Shown here one piece after another: positions 7,755 to 16,204 of a DNA stretch of 18,233 bases. Numbering within the stretch: the stretch's first letter is position 1; every line of letters begins with the position of its first letter. Origin of the DNA: Planctomycetaceae bacterium (GTDB lineage: Bacteria > Planctomycetota > Planctomycetia > Pirellulales > Thermoguttaceae); the NCBI GenBank assembly GCA_031278315.1, contig JAITKS010000208.1, forward strand, positions 1-18,233, read 5' to 3'. Both the position numbers and the translations under genes were made by a program. The notes beneath the pieces are model-generated. The model was not told the origin of the DNA. It did not search any database and was given only the letters and a program-made list of their open reading frames with translations.

Positions 7755-9485
7755 ATGAAAACAAAAATTATTTTAATTACAAGTATGTCTGTTTTATTTG
7801 CTCTCGTTTTTGCTTCGGAAATTCAAGCGCAAATTTTCAGACGAAATTCCAACAACCTTTCTAACAATAAAAGAATGAACGACGAAGCCGTAAAATTGAA
7901 ATCTATTCTCGACAACTACCAAAAAGACGCCCTGAAATTATTCAAAGAATCCGCATTAGCCGAATGGGAAGCAATGACAACAGGTAAAAAAGAAGCATTT
8001 ACTAACTCCGCTGCCGCTAAATTGAATTATGCTAAATTTCATAGCGATTCAAAAAAATACGCTGAAATAAAACAACTTCACGAAAAAGCAAAAGGATTAT
8101 CGGCAATCGATCAACGAGCCGTAGAACGTATGGAACTCACATTCCGGCAAAATCAATTGCCCGAAGATTTGCAAAAACAAATTCTGGATCAGTCATCAAA
8201 GATCGAAATGATTTTTCAAAATCAACGCAGTAAATTGAACGGAAAAAAATACACTAATAACGATCTCTTGGAACTGCTCGAAAAAGAAAAAGATTCTGCT
8301 AAACGTAAAAAAATATGGGAAGCATTGAAACAAGTCGGCGGAGAGGTTGATGATCTTGTTGTCAATCTTGTAAAAGTCCGTAATACAGCAGCGAAAAAAC
8401 TCGGATTCGCTAACTTCTGGGAAATGCAAGTCGTTTTTCAAGATTATAAACCGGAAGTCTTAATCGAAATATTCGATCATCTCGAAAAAATAACAACACC
8501 GCTATTTACACAAATTAAACGTGAAATCGATTCGGAACTCGCAGAAAAATTCGCTATAGAAACAGATAAACTTATGCCATGGCATTATGATAATCCATTT
8601 TTTCAACAAGCACCGCCGTCGAAAGAAGTCAATCCGAATGAATTTTACGAAAATAAAACACGCGAAGAGTTGGTAGAAATTGCAGTAAAATATTATCAGC
8701 ATATCGGTCTTCCATATAAGAAGGTACTTTCAAAAAGCGATATGTATGATCGTGAAGGCAAAAATCAACATGCGTTTAGTATCGATATTGATACGCTTGG
8801 TGATGTCAGAAATCTTTGTAATGTGAAACCGACAGACGAATGGATGGATACGATTTTACATGAAGGCGGTCATGGTGTTTATTCTCTTGGTATTGATCGC
8901 AAATTACCGTTTAATTTACGGGCTGAGGCTCATATTTTTACGACAGAAGGAATCGCAATGATGTTCGGTGCGAAAGCACGCAATCCGCAGTGGATGATAA
9001 AATTTGCAGGCGTTGATAAAAAAACTGCCTTGAATGCAGCCGACGCTTTACGTAAACAAAGAGTAAGAGAACAATTGATATTTTGCAGATGGACTCTCGT
9101 AATGTTACATTTTGAAAAAGCATTATACGAAAATCCTGACGCCGACTTGAAAAAACTGTGGTGGGAAATGGTCGAAAAATATCAATTACTAAAAAAACCA
9201 AAAGGACGTAAAGCAAGCGATTGGGCTTCAAAACCGCATTTTGTTATCGCACCGGTTTATTATCACAATTACATGCTGGGCGAACTTTTCGCCGCACAAT
9301 TGAGAGAATCTTTAGGAGAAAATTTCGAAAAAGACTCCCCAAAACTAGGTGCGATATTGAAACAAAAAGTTTTCGCACCAGGTTCAAAATACGATTGGCA
9401 AGATTTCGTAAAACGTGCTGCCGGTCAACCTTTGTCGCCAAAAGCATTCGCAAAAGAACTCGAAAAAGGAATAAAAGTAAAATGA
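7755..9485 (+). CDS. M2 family peptidyl-dipeptidase (ACE-like), secreted
   Basis: This 576-residue zinc metallopeptidase removes C-terminal dipeptides from peptides outside the cytoplasm. Residues 1-27 form a signal peptide: MKTK, then a hydrophobic core ILITSMSVLFALVF, with a likely cut after EIQA. The zinc site is HEGGH at 369-373, with the third ligand Glu398 in TTEGIAMM. Other family hallmarks are LMPWHYDNPFFQQAP in the middle, HFVIAPVYYHNYMLGELFAAQL near residues 495-516, and the internal repeats of helices such as VRNTAAKKLGFANFWEMQV. Length suits a single-domain bacterial M2 enzyme. The start is fixed by AGGAG 9 bases upstream and by the signal peptide. It stands alone with wide gaps on both sides. 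Thimet-type M3 enzymes share the HEXXH fold, but the YYHNYMLGEL motif favours M2. Confidence 0.9.
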   Translation: MKTKIILITSMSVLFALVFASEIQAQIFRRNSNNLSNNKRMNDEAVKLKSILDNYQKDALKLFKESALAEWEAMTTGKKEAFTNSAAAKLNYAKFHSDSKKYAEIKQLHEKAKGLSAIDQRAVERMELTFRQNQLPEDLQKQILDQSSKIEMIFQNQRSKLNGKKYTNNDLLELLEKEKDSAKRKKIWEALKQVGGEVDDLVVNLVKVRNTAAKKLGFANFWEMQVVFQDYKPEVLIEIFDHLEKITTPLFTQIKREIDSELAEKFAIETDKLMPWHYDNPFFQQAPPSKEVNPNEFYENKTREELVEIAVKYYQHIGLPYKKVLSKSDMYDREGKNQHAFSIDIDTLGDVRNLCNVKPTDEWMDTILHEGGHGVYSLGIDRKLPFNLRAEAHIFTTEGIAMMFGAKARNPQWMIKFAGVDKKTALNAADALRKQRVREQLIFCRWTLVMLHFEKALYENPDADLKKLWWEMVEKYQLLKKPKGRKASDWASKPHFVIAPVYYHNYMLGELFAAQLRESLGENFEKDSPKLGAILKQKVFAPGSKYDWQDFVKRAAGQPLSPKAFAKELEKGIKVK

Positions 9486-9494
9486 AAAAAAGTA

Positions 9495-9516
9495 AAAAAA
9501 TCGAAAAAGATTTTTA
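9495..9516 (+). terminator. Weak terminator-like hairpin after the peptidase gene
   Basis: AAAAATC and GATTTTT form a 7-bp stem around a 6-base loop just after the stop at 9485. It is AT-rich and has only a short following T run, so intrinsic termination is possible but weak. Confidence 0.3.
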
Positions 9517-9542
9517 AATAAAATTTCGATAATATACTAATT

Positions 9543-9669
9543 ACACTTTAAAATTCGTTTTTTATTTTTTGTAACGAAAAAGGTGACCGTTCACGTATAA
9601 AACTAGAATCGCCCTGAAAGGACAACAGGGCGAGTTTAGTTTAAAACGAAAACCGAAATTTAAAGTGTG
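9543..9669. repeat. MITE-like element with CACACTTTAAAATTCG ends (copy upstream of hemH)
   Basis: The ends are ACACTTTAAAATTCG (9543-9557) and CGAAATTTAAAGTGTG (9654-9669), 14 of 15 positions complementary. The middle has a perfect hairpin, CGCCCTG (9610-9616) and CAGGGCG (9626-9632). The element is reverse-complementary, with high similarity, to 14767-14882, including the shared GTAACGAAAAAGGTGACCG block. It ends about 65 bases before the hemH ATG. Confidence 0.7.
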
Positions 9670-9734
9670 AAAAGTATAATTCTGTCAAAAAACGAAACAC
9701 GAAATTTCGTAATATTTCAGCGGAATATTTGTAT

Positions 9735-10736
9735 ATGAATGAAGCGTTATTGTTGATTTCTTATGGAGCTCCTTATTGCGAGTCAGATGTTATTCCATTT
9801 TTGGATAAATTACTTGATGGTAAAAATGTTTCTGAAATTTATAAGAAAAAAGCAGCTGCGAAATATTATGATTTTGCAAAACGCGGCGGTAAATATGGTT
9901 TGCTAAACGAACAATGTGACGAATTGTTACATGGAATCAAAACTGAATTTAATAAAATCGGTTTGACGGCGCGTATTTATCACGGCAATCTTTATTGGTA
10001 TCCGTTTCTTGAGGATACCATTTCACAGATGACTAATGATGGTATCCGTTTTGCGAAATGTTTTATAACTTCAGCGTTTGATTCAACTGCCGGAAACCGC
10101 CGTTATACTAATGCGATTACTGCAATTTGTAAAAAAATCGGCAATTCTGCACCGATTATAAAGCGTTTACCGTTACCGTTTAATCATCCGCTGTTTATTG
10201 AGATTCAAGCTGAAAGATTGTGCAATGCAATTAAAACTCAACAAACTCAAAATAATAATCGGGATCGAACTGAAACAATAATTTTTTTTACTGCTCATAG
10301 TATTCCGAAAAAAGATCCGTTTGCGGTAAATTATGCCGAACAATTGAATTTCGCTTGTCGAACTATAATTGAAAAATGTTGTTCAATCTGTCCGGATTTT
10401 AGATTTTTTAAGTGGAAACTTTTGTATCAGAGTCAACCGATCAGTCAAAATAAAAACGGTGACAACTCTCAATGGTTATTGCCGTCGATAAAAGACGAAT
10501 TTATAACTCTTGTTAATCAGACAGAAGACAACAAAATAAATGTAACGAAAAATATCATCGTTTCGCCGATTGGTTTTTTTTGCGAAAGCATGGAGACTGT
10601 TAATGATCTCGATTTTGAATTAAACGATATTTGTAAAAATTCACCTATAAGATTTGTTAGAGTTTTAACTGTCGGCACAAATTCAAAAACTTATCAGATG
10701 ATAACTCAATTAAGTTTAAATAGTGAGATGCAGTAA
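9735..10736 (+). CDS. hemH: Ferrochelatase
   Basis: This 333-residue cytoplasmic or membrane-associated enzyme inserts Fe2+ into a porphyrin, the last or next-to-last step of heme synthesis. From the ATG at 9735, the catalytic His is His188 in FFTAHSIPKK. The conserved LLYQSQ follows, and the second metal-site motif is ESMETVNDLDFE with Glu287. The N-terminal ALLLISYGAP and the AFDSTAGNRRY segment also match the family. An in-frame TTG two codons upstream is less likely than the ATG. It could be protoporphyrin or coproporphyrin ferrochelatase; the sequence read by eye does not decide. No other heme gene is adjacent. There is no strong Shine-Dalgarno, and the upstream region is the repeat at 9543-9669 followed by a TAATATTTCAGCGGAATATT repeat end at about 9711-9730. 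Confidence 0.9.
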   Translation: MNEALLLISYGAPYCESDVIPFLDKLLDGKNVSEIYKKKAAAKYYDFAKRGGKYGLLNEQCDELLHGIKTEFNKIGLTARIYHGNLYWYPFLEDTISQMTNDGIRFAKCFITSAFDSTAGNRRYTNAITAICKKIGNSAPIIKRLPLPFNHPLFIEIQAERLCNAIKTQQTQNNNRDRTETIIFFTAHSIPKKDPFAVNYAEQLNFACRTIIEKCCSICPDFRFFKWKLLYQSQPISQNKNGDNSQWLLPSIKDEFITLVNQTEDNKINVTKNIIVSPIGFFCESMETVNDLDFELNDICKNSPIRFVRVLTVGTNSKTYQMITQLSLNSEMQ

Positions 10737-10768
10737 CTATTCAGTAAATATATTTCAGTAGAATTTTT

Positions 10769-11177
10769 GTAATATATCAGTGAAATAATTGTAGGCATGT
10801 TAAAACCCAGACAATCATCAATGCCGAGACACAATACCTTGTGTCTCTACGTTACGGAATAAACGTATAAATCGGTAAAAATTTTTTTATAGGTTTCAAA
10901 TTAATTTTTAACTAACATTATTTTGTTTTTATTAACCACAGAGGACACAGAGAACACAGAGAAAGATGATTTTGTAATTTTAGATTTTGTGTTAATTTAT
11001 CCATTTGATTCCGTGTGTGGAGAGTACACCGCGCACTGCAATATTGGAGATACCCCTTCGGGGTGTGATAATGTCTGTAGAGATACAAGGCATTGTATCT
11101 CTACGTTACGGAATAAACGTATAAATCGGTAAAATTTTTTTCAAAGGTTTCAAATTAATTTTTCACTGATATATTAC
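10769..11177. repeat. Compound repeat with perfect 17-base terminal inverted repeats
   Basis: The left end GTAATATATCAGTGAAA (10769-10785) is the exact reverse complement of the right end TTTCACTGATATATTAC (11161-11177). Inside are two near-identical direct copies of about 80 bases (about 10838-10918 and 11083-11163). Each is preceded by a hairpin: GAGACACAA/TTGTGTCTC (10826-10847) and GTAGAGATACAA/TTGTATCTCTAC (11077-11104). Between them lie a common bacterial repeat string CCACAGAGGACACAGAGAAC (about 10936-10955) and a strong ACCCC-TTC-GGGGT hairpin (11052-11064). The element fills the space between the converging hemH and pyrophosphorylase genes and may terminate both. Confidence 0.75.
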
Positions 11178-11184
11178 GATTTAC

Positions 11185-12633
11185 TCAATTTCTGCTAGGA
11201 GTAGATAAATAAGCTGCTTTGTTAAATACCGTTCCTGCTTTAATTTTTTGTTTTACACTCTCTATTGAATCTGCAAATAACGGCGAGATTTCAATTGGAA
11301 TTTTTGGTTCTACAATTGCTCCGGCTTTTCGCAGCCAATCTGTATGTAACGCAGTAATGTTATTCTTAACAGTTTCAGGTGAATCTGATAACGAACCCGA
11401 TACATTTTTTAACGGAGAATAATGATTAAACGGATCAACCTCAACTACAACTGCATTTTCTGCAAACGGTAATAAATCAAAAATAAATCTCTCAAACTTA
11501 ATCGCATTTTCTTTGTCAGATTTAATCTGCTTTCCAGTCGAAATATCAATAAACGACACTCTCTTACGCGCAATATGAAACGATAACGAATTTACAATTT
11601 TCGACATCCGCTCAAGAAACTCAACATTAAAAATATGTACCGCAATACTCCCCGCCCAGATTTTAAGAGAACCATCCGAATTAGTTTGACAAGCAACAGC
11701 CTCCGGTAAATCAATATACTCGATAACATAAAGCCGATCATTTACCTCAACTATATTTCCGACTCTGTCCGTAGGAAACCGTTTACGAATAACCTGACAC
11801 GTAAACTCCGAATCACTCAAAAAATGATAACCTAAAAACTCCGGCGAACAAATCTGCACCAACGGATTATCAATCTGATTATAAAATAAATACTCAATTC
11901 CGCGCTGCTTAAAATTATCAAGTATCGAAATTCCTTTATCGTTTTTTCGGGTGACAGCTTTAAGCATTCCGCCGTGTCCGTCCGGACTCAACGCAATTCC
12001 GCCTTTCGATTCTAATAAAACTTTGCCTGAATCTATCGCAACAGCCGGCATCGTCCCCTGACAAAAAATGAAAATATCGTCTTCACGCAAATTAAAATAA
12101 TTATTTTGCTTTAAGAACTCGACCGTTTCATTATGTGTTGCCGGACTAGTCATAATACCGTACGGAATTTGATAACCATACCGCTTTGAAACAGCAAGCA
12201 TTTTCTCAAAATGAATTTGAAATAAAGACGCACCGCTAACAGGACCAATCGGATACATCCCCTTAGGATGATTAAAACCTAACCGCGTCCCCTGCCCGCC
12301 TGCAACAAGAATAGCTCCAACCTTGCCGCAACGTAACATATTTTCACCCGCCGCTGCCGCCTCTTTAGACGAAATCGGTTTACGCTGTTTGCACGAAACC
12401 GAATCAGTTACCGTTGAAAATTTATAAGCAGGAGGATCACTCGCAAGGTCTGCTAATGTCAATGATTCAACCGGAACATTACGATTCGCATAAAGATAAT
12501 TAACCAAAGAAAAATCTATTGACTCTATCTGATCTTTTAACTTGCAGCGCTCTAAATCAGAAAGCAACTCCCAAAACGTAAGAAGATGCTCTTGACCATA
12601 CCGCTTGAGATTTTCTAACATATCATTTTTCAT
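11185..12633 (-). CDS. UDPGP/UAP1-family UDP-sugar pyrophosphorylase
   Basis: This 482-residue cytoplasmic nucleotidyltransferase should couple UTP with a sugar 1-phosphate (GlcNAc-1-P, GalNAc-1-P or Glc-1-P) to give a UDP-sugar for envelope or glycan synthesis. The family signature is LVAGGQGTRLGFNHPKGMYP at about 109-128. Further motifs are TSPATHNET (162-170), the LSPDGHGGML nucleotide-binding loop (215-224) and NQIDNPLVQ (252-260). These match the eukaryote-type UAP1/AGX and plant USP proteins rather than bacterial GlmU or GalU. The length is close to human UAP1. The start at 12633 is the first ATG; a second ATG lies four codons in, and no clear Shine-Dalgarno decides between them. It runs divergently from nothing and convergently with hemH. 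The sugar specificity is unknown. Confidence 0.88.
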   Translation of the reverse strand: MKNDMLENLKRYGQEHLLTFWELLSDLERCKLKDQIESIDFSLVNYLYANRNVPVESLTLADLASDPPAYKFSTVTDSVSCKQRKPISSKEAAAAGENMLRCGKVGAILVAGGQGTRLGFNHPKGMYPIGPVSGASLFQIHFEKMLAVSKRYGYQIPYGIMTSPATHNETVEFLKQNNYFNLREDDIFIFCQGTMPAVAIDSGKVLLESKGGIALSPDGHGGMLKAVTRKNDKGISILDNFKQRGIEYLFYNQIDNPLVQICSPEFLGYHFLSDSEFTCQVIRKRFPTDRVGNIVEVNDRLYVIEYIDLPEAVACQTNSDGSLKIWAGSIAVHIFNVEFLERMSKIVNSLSFHIARKRVSFIDISTGKQIKSDKENAIKFERFIFDLLPFAENAVVVEVDPFNHYSPLKNVSGSLSDSPETVKNNITALHTDWLRKAGAIVEPKIPIEISPLFADSIESVKQKIKAGTVFNKAAYLSTPSRN

Positions 12634-12880
12634 ATTACGAAAATTTGGTAAATATTTCTAATGTATTTTTGTAATAATACGCCCGCACGTGAAATTTCAA
12701 GTTTCGTTTTTTGCCGGCAGAATAAACAAGACAGGATTTTTAAATTATAAATTAAAAGTAATATTTCTGCGGAATTTCTCAAAGGTTGAAGATAAGATTA
12801 GTTTTAAATTTCATATTTTTGTGATGTGTGTTATAAATTTGAAATATAAAAACACAAGACATTGTGTCTCCGCCGAAAAA
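12634..12880. other. Gap between two minus-strand genes with repeat fragment
   Basis: No gene was seen. It includes a small hairpin ACACAA-GACA-TTGTGT (12852-12867) that matches the stem of the repeats at 10826 and 11077, followed by CTCCG instead of CTACG, so it is probably a decayed fragment. A TAATATTTCTGCGGAATTTC repeat end lies at about 12760-12780. Confidence 0.5.
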
Positions 12881-14752
12881 TTACATTTTTTGTTTTTTGG
12901 AGTAATTACTCTTTGTCCGTTCCTCTATTGTCCATCCTAGACGTCCTAAATATCGAGCGTATATCATCGAAAAAATTACAAAAATAGGTGTAACCATATT
13001 CCAAAAAATATATTGAGATACTACAGTAATCATCATGTATATCAATAAACCAAAAATTAACGAAATCAAAAAAGATATAAAATAAAACCGAAACCAAACT
13101 CCAATACAACTAATCAACGAATAACAAATTACTCTGCCAAAAATTAAAAAAGACGCATTATTTTCAATACACGACAGAAAAAATATCGGAAAGAAAAATA
13201 ACATAGAACCGCCGAATAACAATATCACTGTTAAAATCATCTCATTCGCTGCAATTACTTGTAAATCTAATAGTCCTATCCGCCCATTTAAAAATAACGA
13301 TATACAGCAATACATCGGAAAAGAAGAAAAAATTACTAATATAAATAACCAAATAGTCAACGAACCAAAATCTACTATTTTAAACTCACGCCAATCTTCC
13401 GATTCGGGGTAGTTGCCTCCCATTAACGTACAAAAAAACAACGTGTAAAATGTATCAGCATGATAAAGTAAACCAAATACAATTGCAGTAATCCCGAGCC
13501 ATCCAACAATTACAAGCAATAAACCGGCAAAAATTTCTATAATAATTATCCCGAATATCATCAATATCAAACTGTAAATCATTCGTCCCCACAACATTCT
13601 ATCGGCAAAAGATACAAAAATTTTACTCACAAACGGATACTTCGGTAACTTCGGAACATTATCAGCATTAATCCGAAATTGATTAACAATATTACGAGAA
13701 ATACCCGCACCCGCACCCGCCGATCTCTCTGAATCAACTTTAGAACCAACACTAACTTTCAGCTTTGCATCATAGTCCTCAACATAACGATAATCAACCA
13801 ATGTACGTATTACCGGTCTTTTGTCTGATTCATTTAATTGCGCAACAGAATATCCTCCGCCTTTAACTACACCCGCTTGAATTTTTTCTGACTTTGGGAC
13901 CGGTTTAATTTCATTTTGCCGTCCGCAATCGGGACAAATTTTGAAACCGCCGATCTCACTTTCATAAGCATACATTCGCGTACCGCACAAATTACAAACA
14001 ACAGGAACAAGCAAACTAGTATCAATCCGACTTTGATTTTGATTTAGATTTTGATTTTGATTTTGATTTTTATTATCACGATCACTATCAGCAATTCCGA
14101 ATATTTTTCCGCCTTCAAAGCTATTATTAATCGGCAACGGCGGCGGAACTGATTTGCGTTTCGCTGGAACTACTGTTTTCGTTTCGCAATCGGGACAAGT
14201 TAATTCCATACCAATTTGAGATTCAGACGCATACATCATTGTCCCGCAAAGTTTACAATAAACACGAATATTTTCTCCTGCCGGTTTCGCGGCTACGGTA
14301 TTATCACCGCTTACCGCATAAATATCACCGCTATTATTACTATCAGATTTTATAGGAACTGAATATTGTTCACCTCTAGTTTGTTGGTTTATTCGTTGAT
14401 TCCATTCTTTTTCAATCTGTTTGAATTTCCCTGCAATAGAAACGGGAACTCTAACTTTCGTTTCACAATCGGGACAGACAATAATTTTTTCAATTTGCTC
14501 TTGTGAAACCGCAATATTAGTACGGCAAATCGGACAACGTAAAGAAACAAATTTATGACGATCCGTCATTTCACGAACATCGATAGGTACAGAATCTATC
14601 GCATAAAGTTGAGATTCATCAACAGGTTTGATTGTACTTTCCGCCGGAACAGTAATTTCAAAATAACATACCGGACAATACATCTTTTTACCAACCATTT
14701 CAGCAGAAGCTTCCACAGCATGTTGACAACGGATACAACGAAAATTAATCAT
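12881..14752 (-). CDS. Membrane protein with four tandem zinc ribbons
   Basis: No named family is recognised for this 623-residue protein. The cytoplasmic-type N-terminus carries four zinc ribbons with identical spacing, CX2CX16CX2C: Cys 6/9/26/29, 73/76/93/96, 166/169/186/189 and 253/256/273/276. Each ends in a strand such as CPDCETKV-VP. The ribbons are separated by low-complexity linkers, including a Pro run (203-206) and an Asn/Gln repeat (228-240) encoded by a TTTGAT hexamer array. From about residue 385 there are six to seven hydrophobic segments (roughly 391-413, 416-440, 463-487, 505-528, 541-555, 556-577, 582-600), followed by a basic tail. Similar ribbon-plus-membrane proteins are common in Planctomycetes. 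The start is supported by GGAG 9 bases before the ATG. The role could be metal sensing, protein or nucleic-acid binding at the membrane; none is shown. Confidence 0.85.
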   Translation of the reverse strand: MINFRCIRCQHAVEASAEMVGKKMYCPVCYFEITVPAESTIKPVDESQLYAIDSVPIDVREMTDRHKFVSLRCPICRTNIAVSQEQIEKIIVCPDCETKVRVPVSIAGKFKQIEKEWNQRINQQTRGEQYSVPIKSDSNNSGDIYAVSGDNTVAAKPAGENIRVYCKLCGTMMYASESQIGMELTCPDCETKTVVPAKRKSVPPPLPINNSFEGGKIFGIADSDRDNKNQNQNQNLNQNQSRIDTSLLVPVVCNLCGTRMYAYESEIGGFKICPDCGRQNEIKPVPKSEKIQAGVVKGGGYSVAQLNESDKRPVIRTLVDYRYVEDYDAKLKVSVGSKVDSERSAGAGAGISRNIVNQFRINADNVPKLPKYPFVSKIFVSFADRMLWGRMIYSLILMIFGIIIIEIFAGLLLVIVGWLGITAIVFGLLYHADTFYTLFFCTLMGGNYPESEDWREFKIVDFGSLTIWLFILVIFSSFPMYCCISLFLNGRIGLLDLQVIAANEMILTVILLFGGSMLFFFPIFFLSCIENNASFLIFGRVICYSLISCIGVWFRFYFISFLISLIFGLLIYMMITVVSQYIFWNMVTPIFVIFSMIYARYLGRLGWTIEERTKSNYSKKQKM

Positions 14753-14766
14753 AAACGTAATCTCCT

Positions 14767-14882
14767 CACACTTTAAATTTCGGTATTCGTTTTAAACTAA
14801 AATCGCCCTGCAAGGACGATTCTAGTTTTATCCGAGAACGGTCACCTTTTTCGTTACAAAAAATAATACCGAATTTTAAAGG
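14767..14882. repeat. MITE-like element copy abutting the zinc-ribbon gene
   Basis: The ends are CACACTTTAAATTTCGG (14767-14783) and CCGAATTTTAAAGG (14869-14882). It is the reverse complement of the element at 9543-9669, with the same GTCACCTTTTTCGTTAC block and an ATCGCCCTGCAAGGACGAT palindrome in place of the hairpin core. On the minus strand its AAAGTGTGA end runs straight into the GGAG ribosome-binding site of the zinc-ribbon gene. Confidence 0.7.
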
Positions 14883-14935
14883 ACAATGAGTATATTACTA
14901 TTTTCCTATAAATTGAGCCGCCGTATTACTGAATT

Positions 14936-16204
14936 TTATTTTGTTGTTACTGCGAATCCTTCGATTTCTACTAGTAATTCTGGTCGGCAGACATCGGCTA
15001 TAGTGTAAAGCGTTGGCGTATTTGTTAATCGTTTTTTACAAATTTTGTCTATTACATTGAAATCATTAGAATTTTTGATATACACTCTAACGCATTCAAA
15101 TTTATCTAATCCTGAATTGAATCCTTTAATGCCGTGTTGCGTTAAATTATCACTATCAATTAAAGCGGCGATATTATCTAACGTTTGTTCTGTTTGCGAT
15201 GCTGGGTCTCCTCCGAATCGGCTTTCTGAATCAGTAATACTTGCAGTCCCTGAAACAAAAATTTGGCACCAATTATCTATAGTTACCGCCATTCCGCGTG
15301 CGAATTTCGGGCTCTGCGGACTGTAATTCTCACTGTACGAAAAAGCAGATGTTTGATTCGGATTCTCTAGCGGTACAGCAATAAAATCTTTTCGTTTCGT
15401 ATCAACGGCAATAGCTGCAATCACTACATCGATGTCGTCTGCACCTATTCCTGTACTCGCTGGAAATACCATTGACTTGCACTCCGGCGGTAAATATTGA
15501 CTCAAGAATTTCGTCGTACCGAAAAAATCTGTACGCGCACGGTTAAGCTCTTGATAACGTTGAAGAGAACCGGCAGATTCCGCTTTGTCAGGCAGCACAA
15601 GATGACCTTGATAAATCCAAGTTCGAATTACTTGATCAAGCTGAAATTTATTTTGAATCAAACTATCGCCGAAATTTTTAAATGCGTCAAGAGAACGATT
15701 GTAAGCACCGACAGGTAAATTATCAGATCGAAAATTACCGCCGAAAAACCATCGTATTGAATCAGATTCCGTAACAATAATATTGTCGGAATCTGATTTT
15801 TTACGTTTTACGTTTTTACCCGCGATAGCCCAAATTTCAACTCCGCACACACCGCCTCCGATTGGTGCTTGCGGAATTATTGTCATTGCACCCAGCCCAT
15901 TCGGAAATACTTCTGTTACAATCTGACGTAACAATTCTTTCATTCCGATATCTGCCAGATAAAAATTACTCATCACGACATTAGATAGAAATCCTTGTCC
16001 CTCAGAATGAAGTAATTCACGAATGTCATGAAAAACAGTATAAATCTGACGCTGCCAATCAGGAACAGATTTGCCATGACCTTGCGTATCGTCATCAGGA
16101 AGCGTAACAAAATTTTGAGCTGGTTCAGCAATAAGAAACATTTGCTCGGCTGTACCAAACGGAACAACCGAATACGTAATATTTTTTGTATATGTTTTTC
16201 GCAT
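14936..16204 (-). CDS. Rid/YjgF-superfamily protein with chorismatase-like middle region
   Basis: This 422-residue protein appears to contain more than one YjgF/RidA-type fold. The N-terminal part (about 20-130) is YjgF-like (VVMSNFYLADIGMKELLRQI, then VCGVEIWAI). The middle (about 150-270) carries RTWIYQG, RYQELNRAR and PASTGIG motifs resembling chorismatase (FkbO/Hyg5-type) proteins. The C-terminal part (about 305-420) is a clear RidA-like domain: IFVSGTASI, QTEQTLDNIAALI, VRVYIKN and CRPELLVEIE. RidA proteins hydrolyse reactive imine or enamine intermediates; chorismatases hydrolyse chorismate. Which activity applies is not resolved here. No signal peptide is present. The start ATG at 16204 is preceded, on its strand, by an AAGTGTGAGCAG stretch. 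The gene stands apart from the zinc-ribbon gene by 183 bases holding a repeat. Confidence 0.75.
   Translation of the reverse strand: MRKTYTKNITYSVVPFGTAEQMFLIAEPAQNFVTLPDDDTQGHGKSVPDWQRQIYTVFHDIRELLHSEGQGFLSNVVMSNFYLADIGMKELLRQIVTEVFPNGLGAMTIIPQAPIGGGVCGVEIWAIAGKNVKRKKSDSDNIIVTESDSIRWFFGGNFRSDNLPVGAYNRSLDAFKNFGDSLIQNKFQLDQVIRTWIYQGHLVLPDKAESAGSLQRYQELNRARTDFFGTTKFLSQYLPPECKSMVFPASTGIGADDIDVVIAAIAVDTKRKDFIAVPLENPNQTSAFSYSENYSPQSPKFARGMAVTIDNWCQIFVSGTASITDSESRFGGDPASQTEQTLDNIAALIDSDNLTQHGIKGFNSGLDKFECVRVYIKNSNDFNVIDKICKKRLTNTPTLYTIADVCRPELLVEIEGFAVTTK

Noticed and set aside
8938..9231. Antisense frame of 97 codons within the M2 peptidase gene
   Set aside because: It is a shadow of the peptidase, with Phe/Leu/Arg-rich composition typical of reverse-strand artefacts.
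10923..11132. 69-codon forward frame starting in the repeat with TEDTENTEKD
   Set aside because: It lies wholly inside the compound repeat. The opening comes from the widespread CACAGAGGACACAGAG repeat string, and the rest crosses hairpins and direct repeats; no conserved protein pattern.
12689..12940. 83-codon forward frame between two minus-strand genes
   Set aside because: It overlaps the end of the zinc-ribbon gene and runs through repeat fragments; no similarity or start signal seen.
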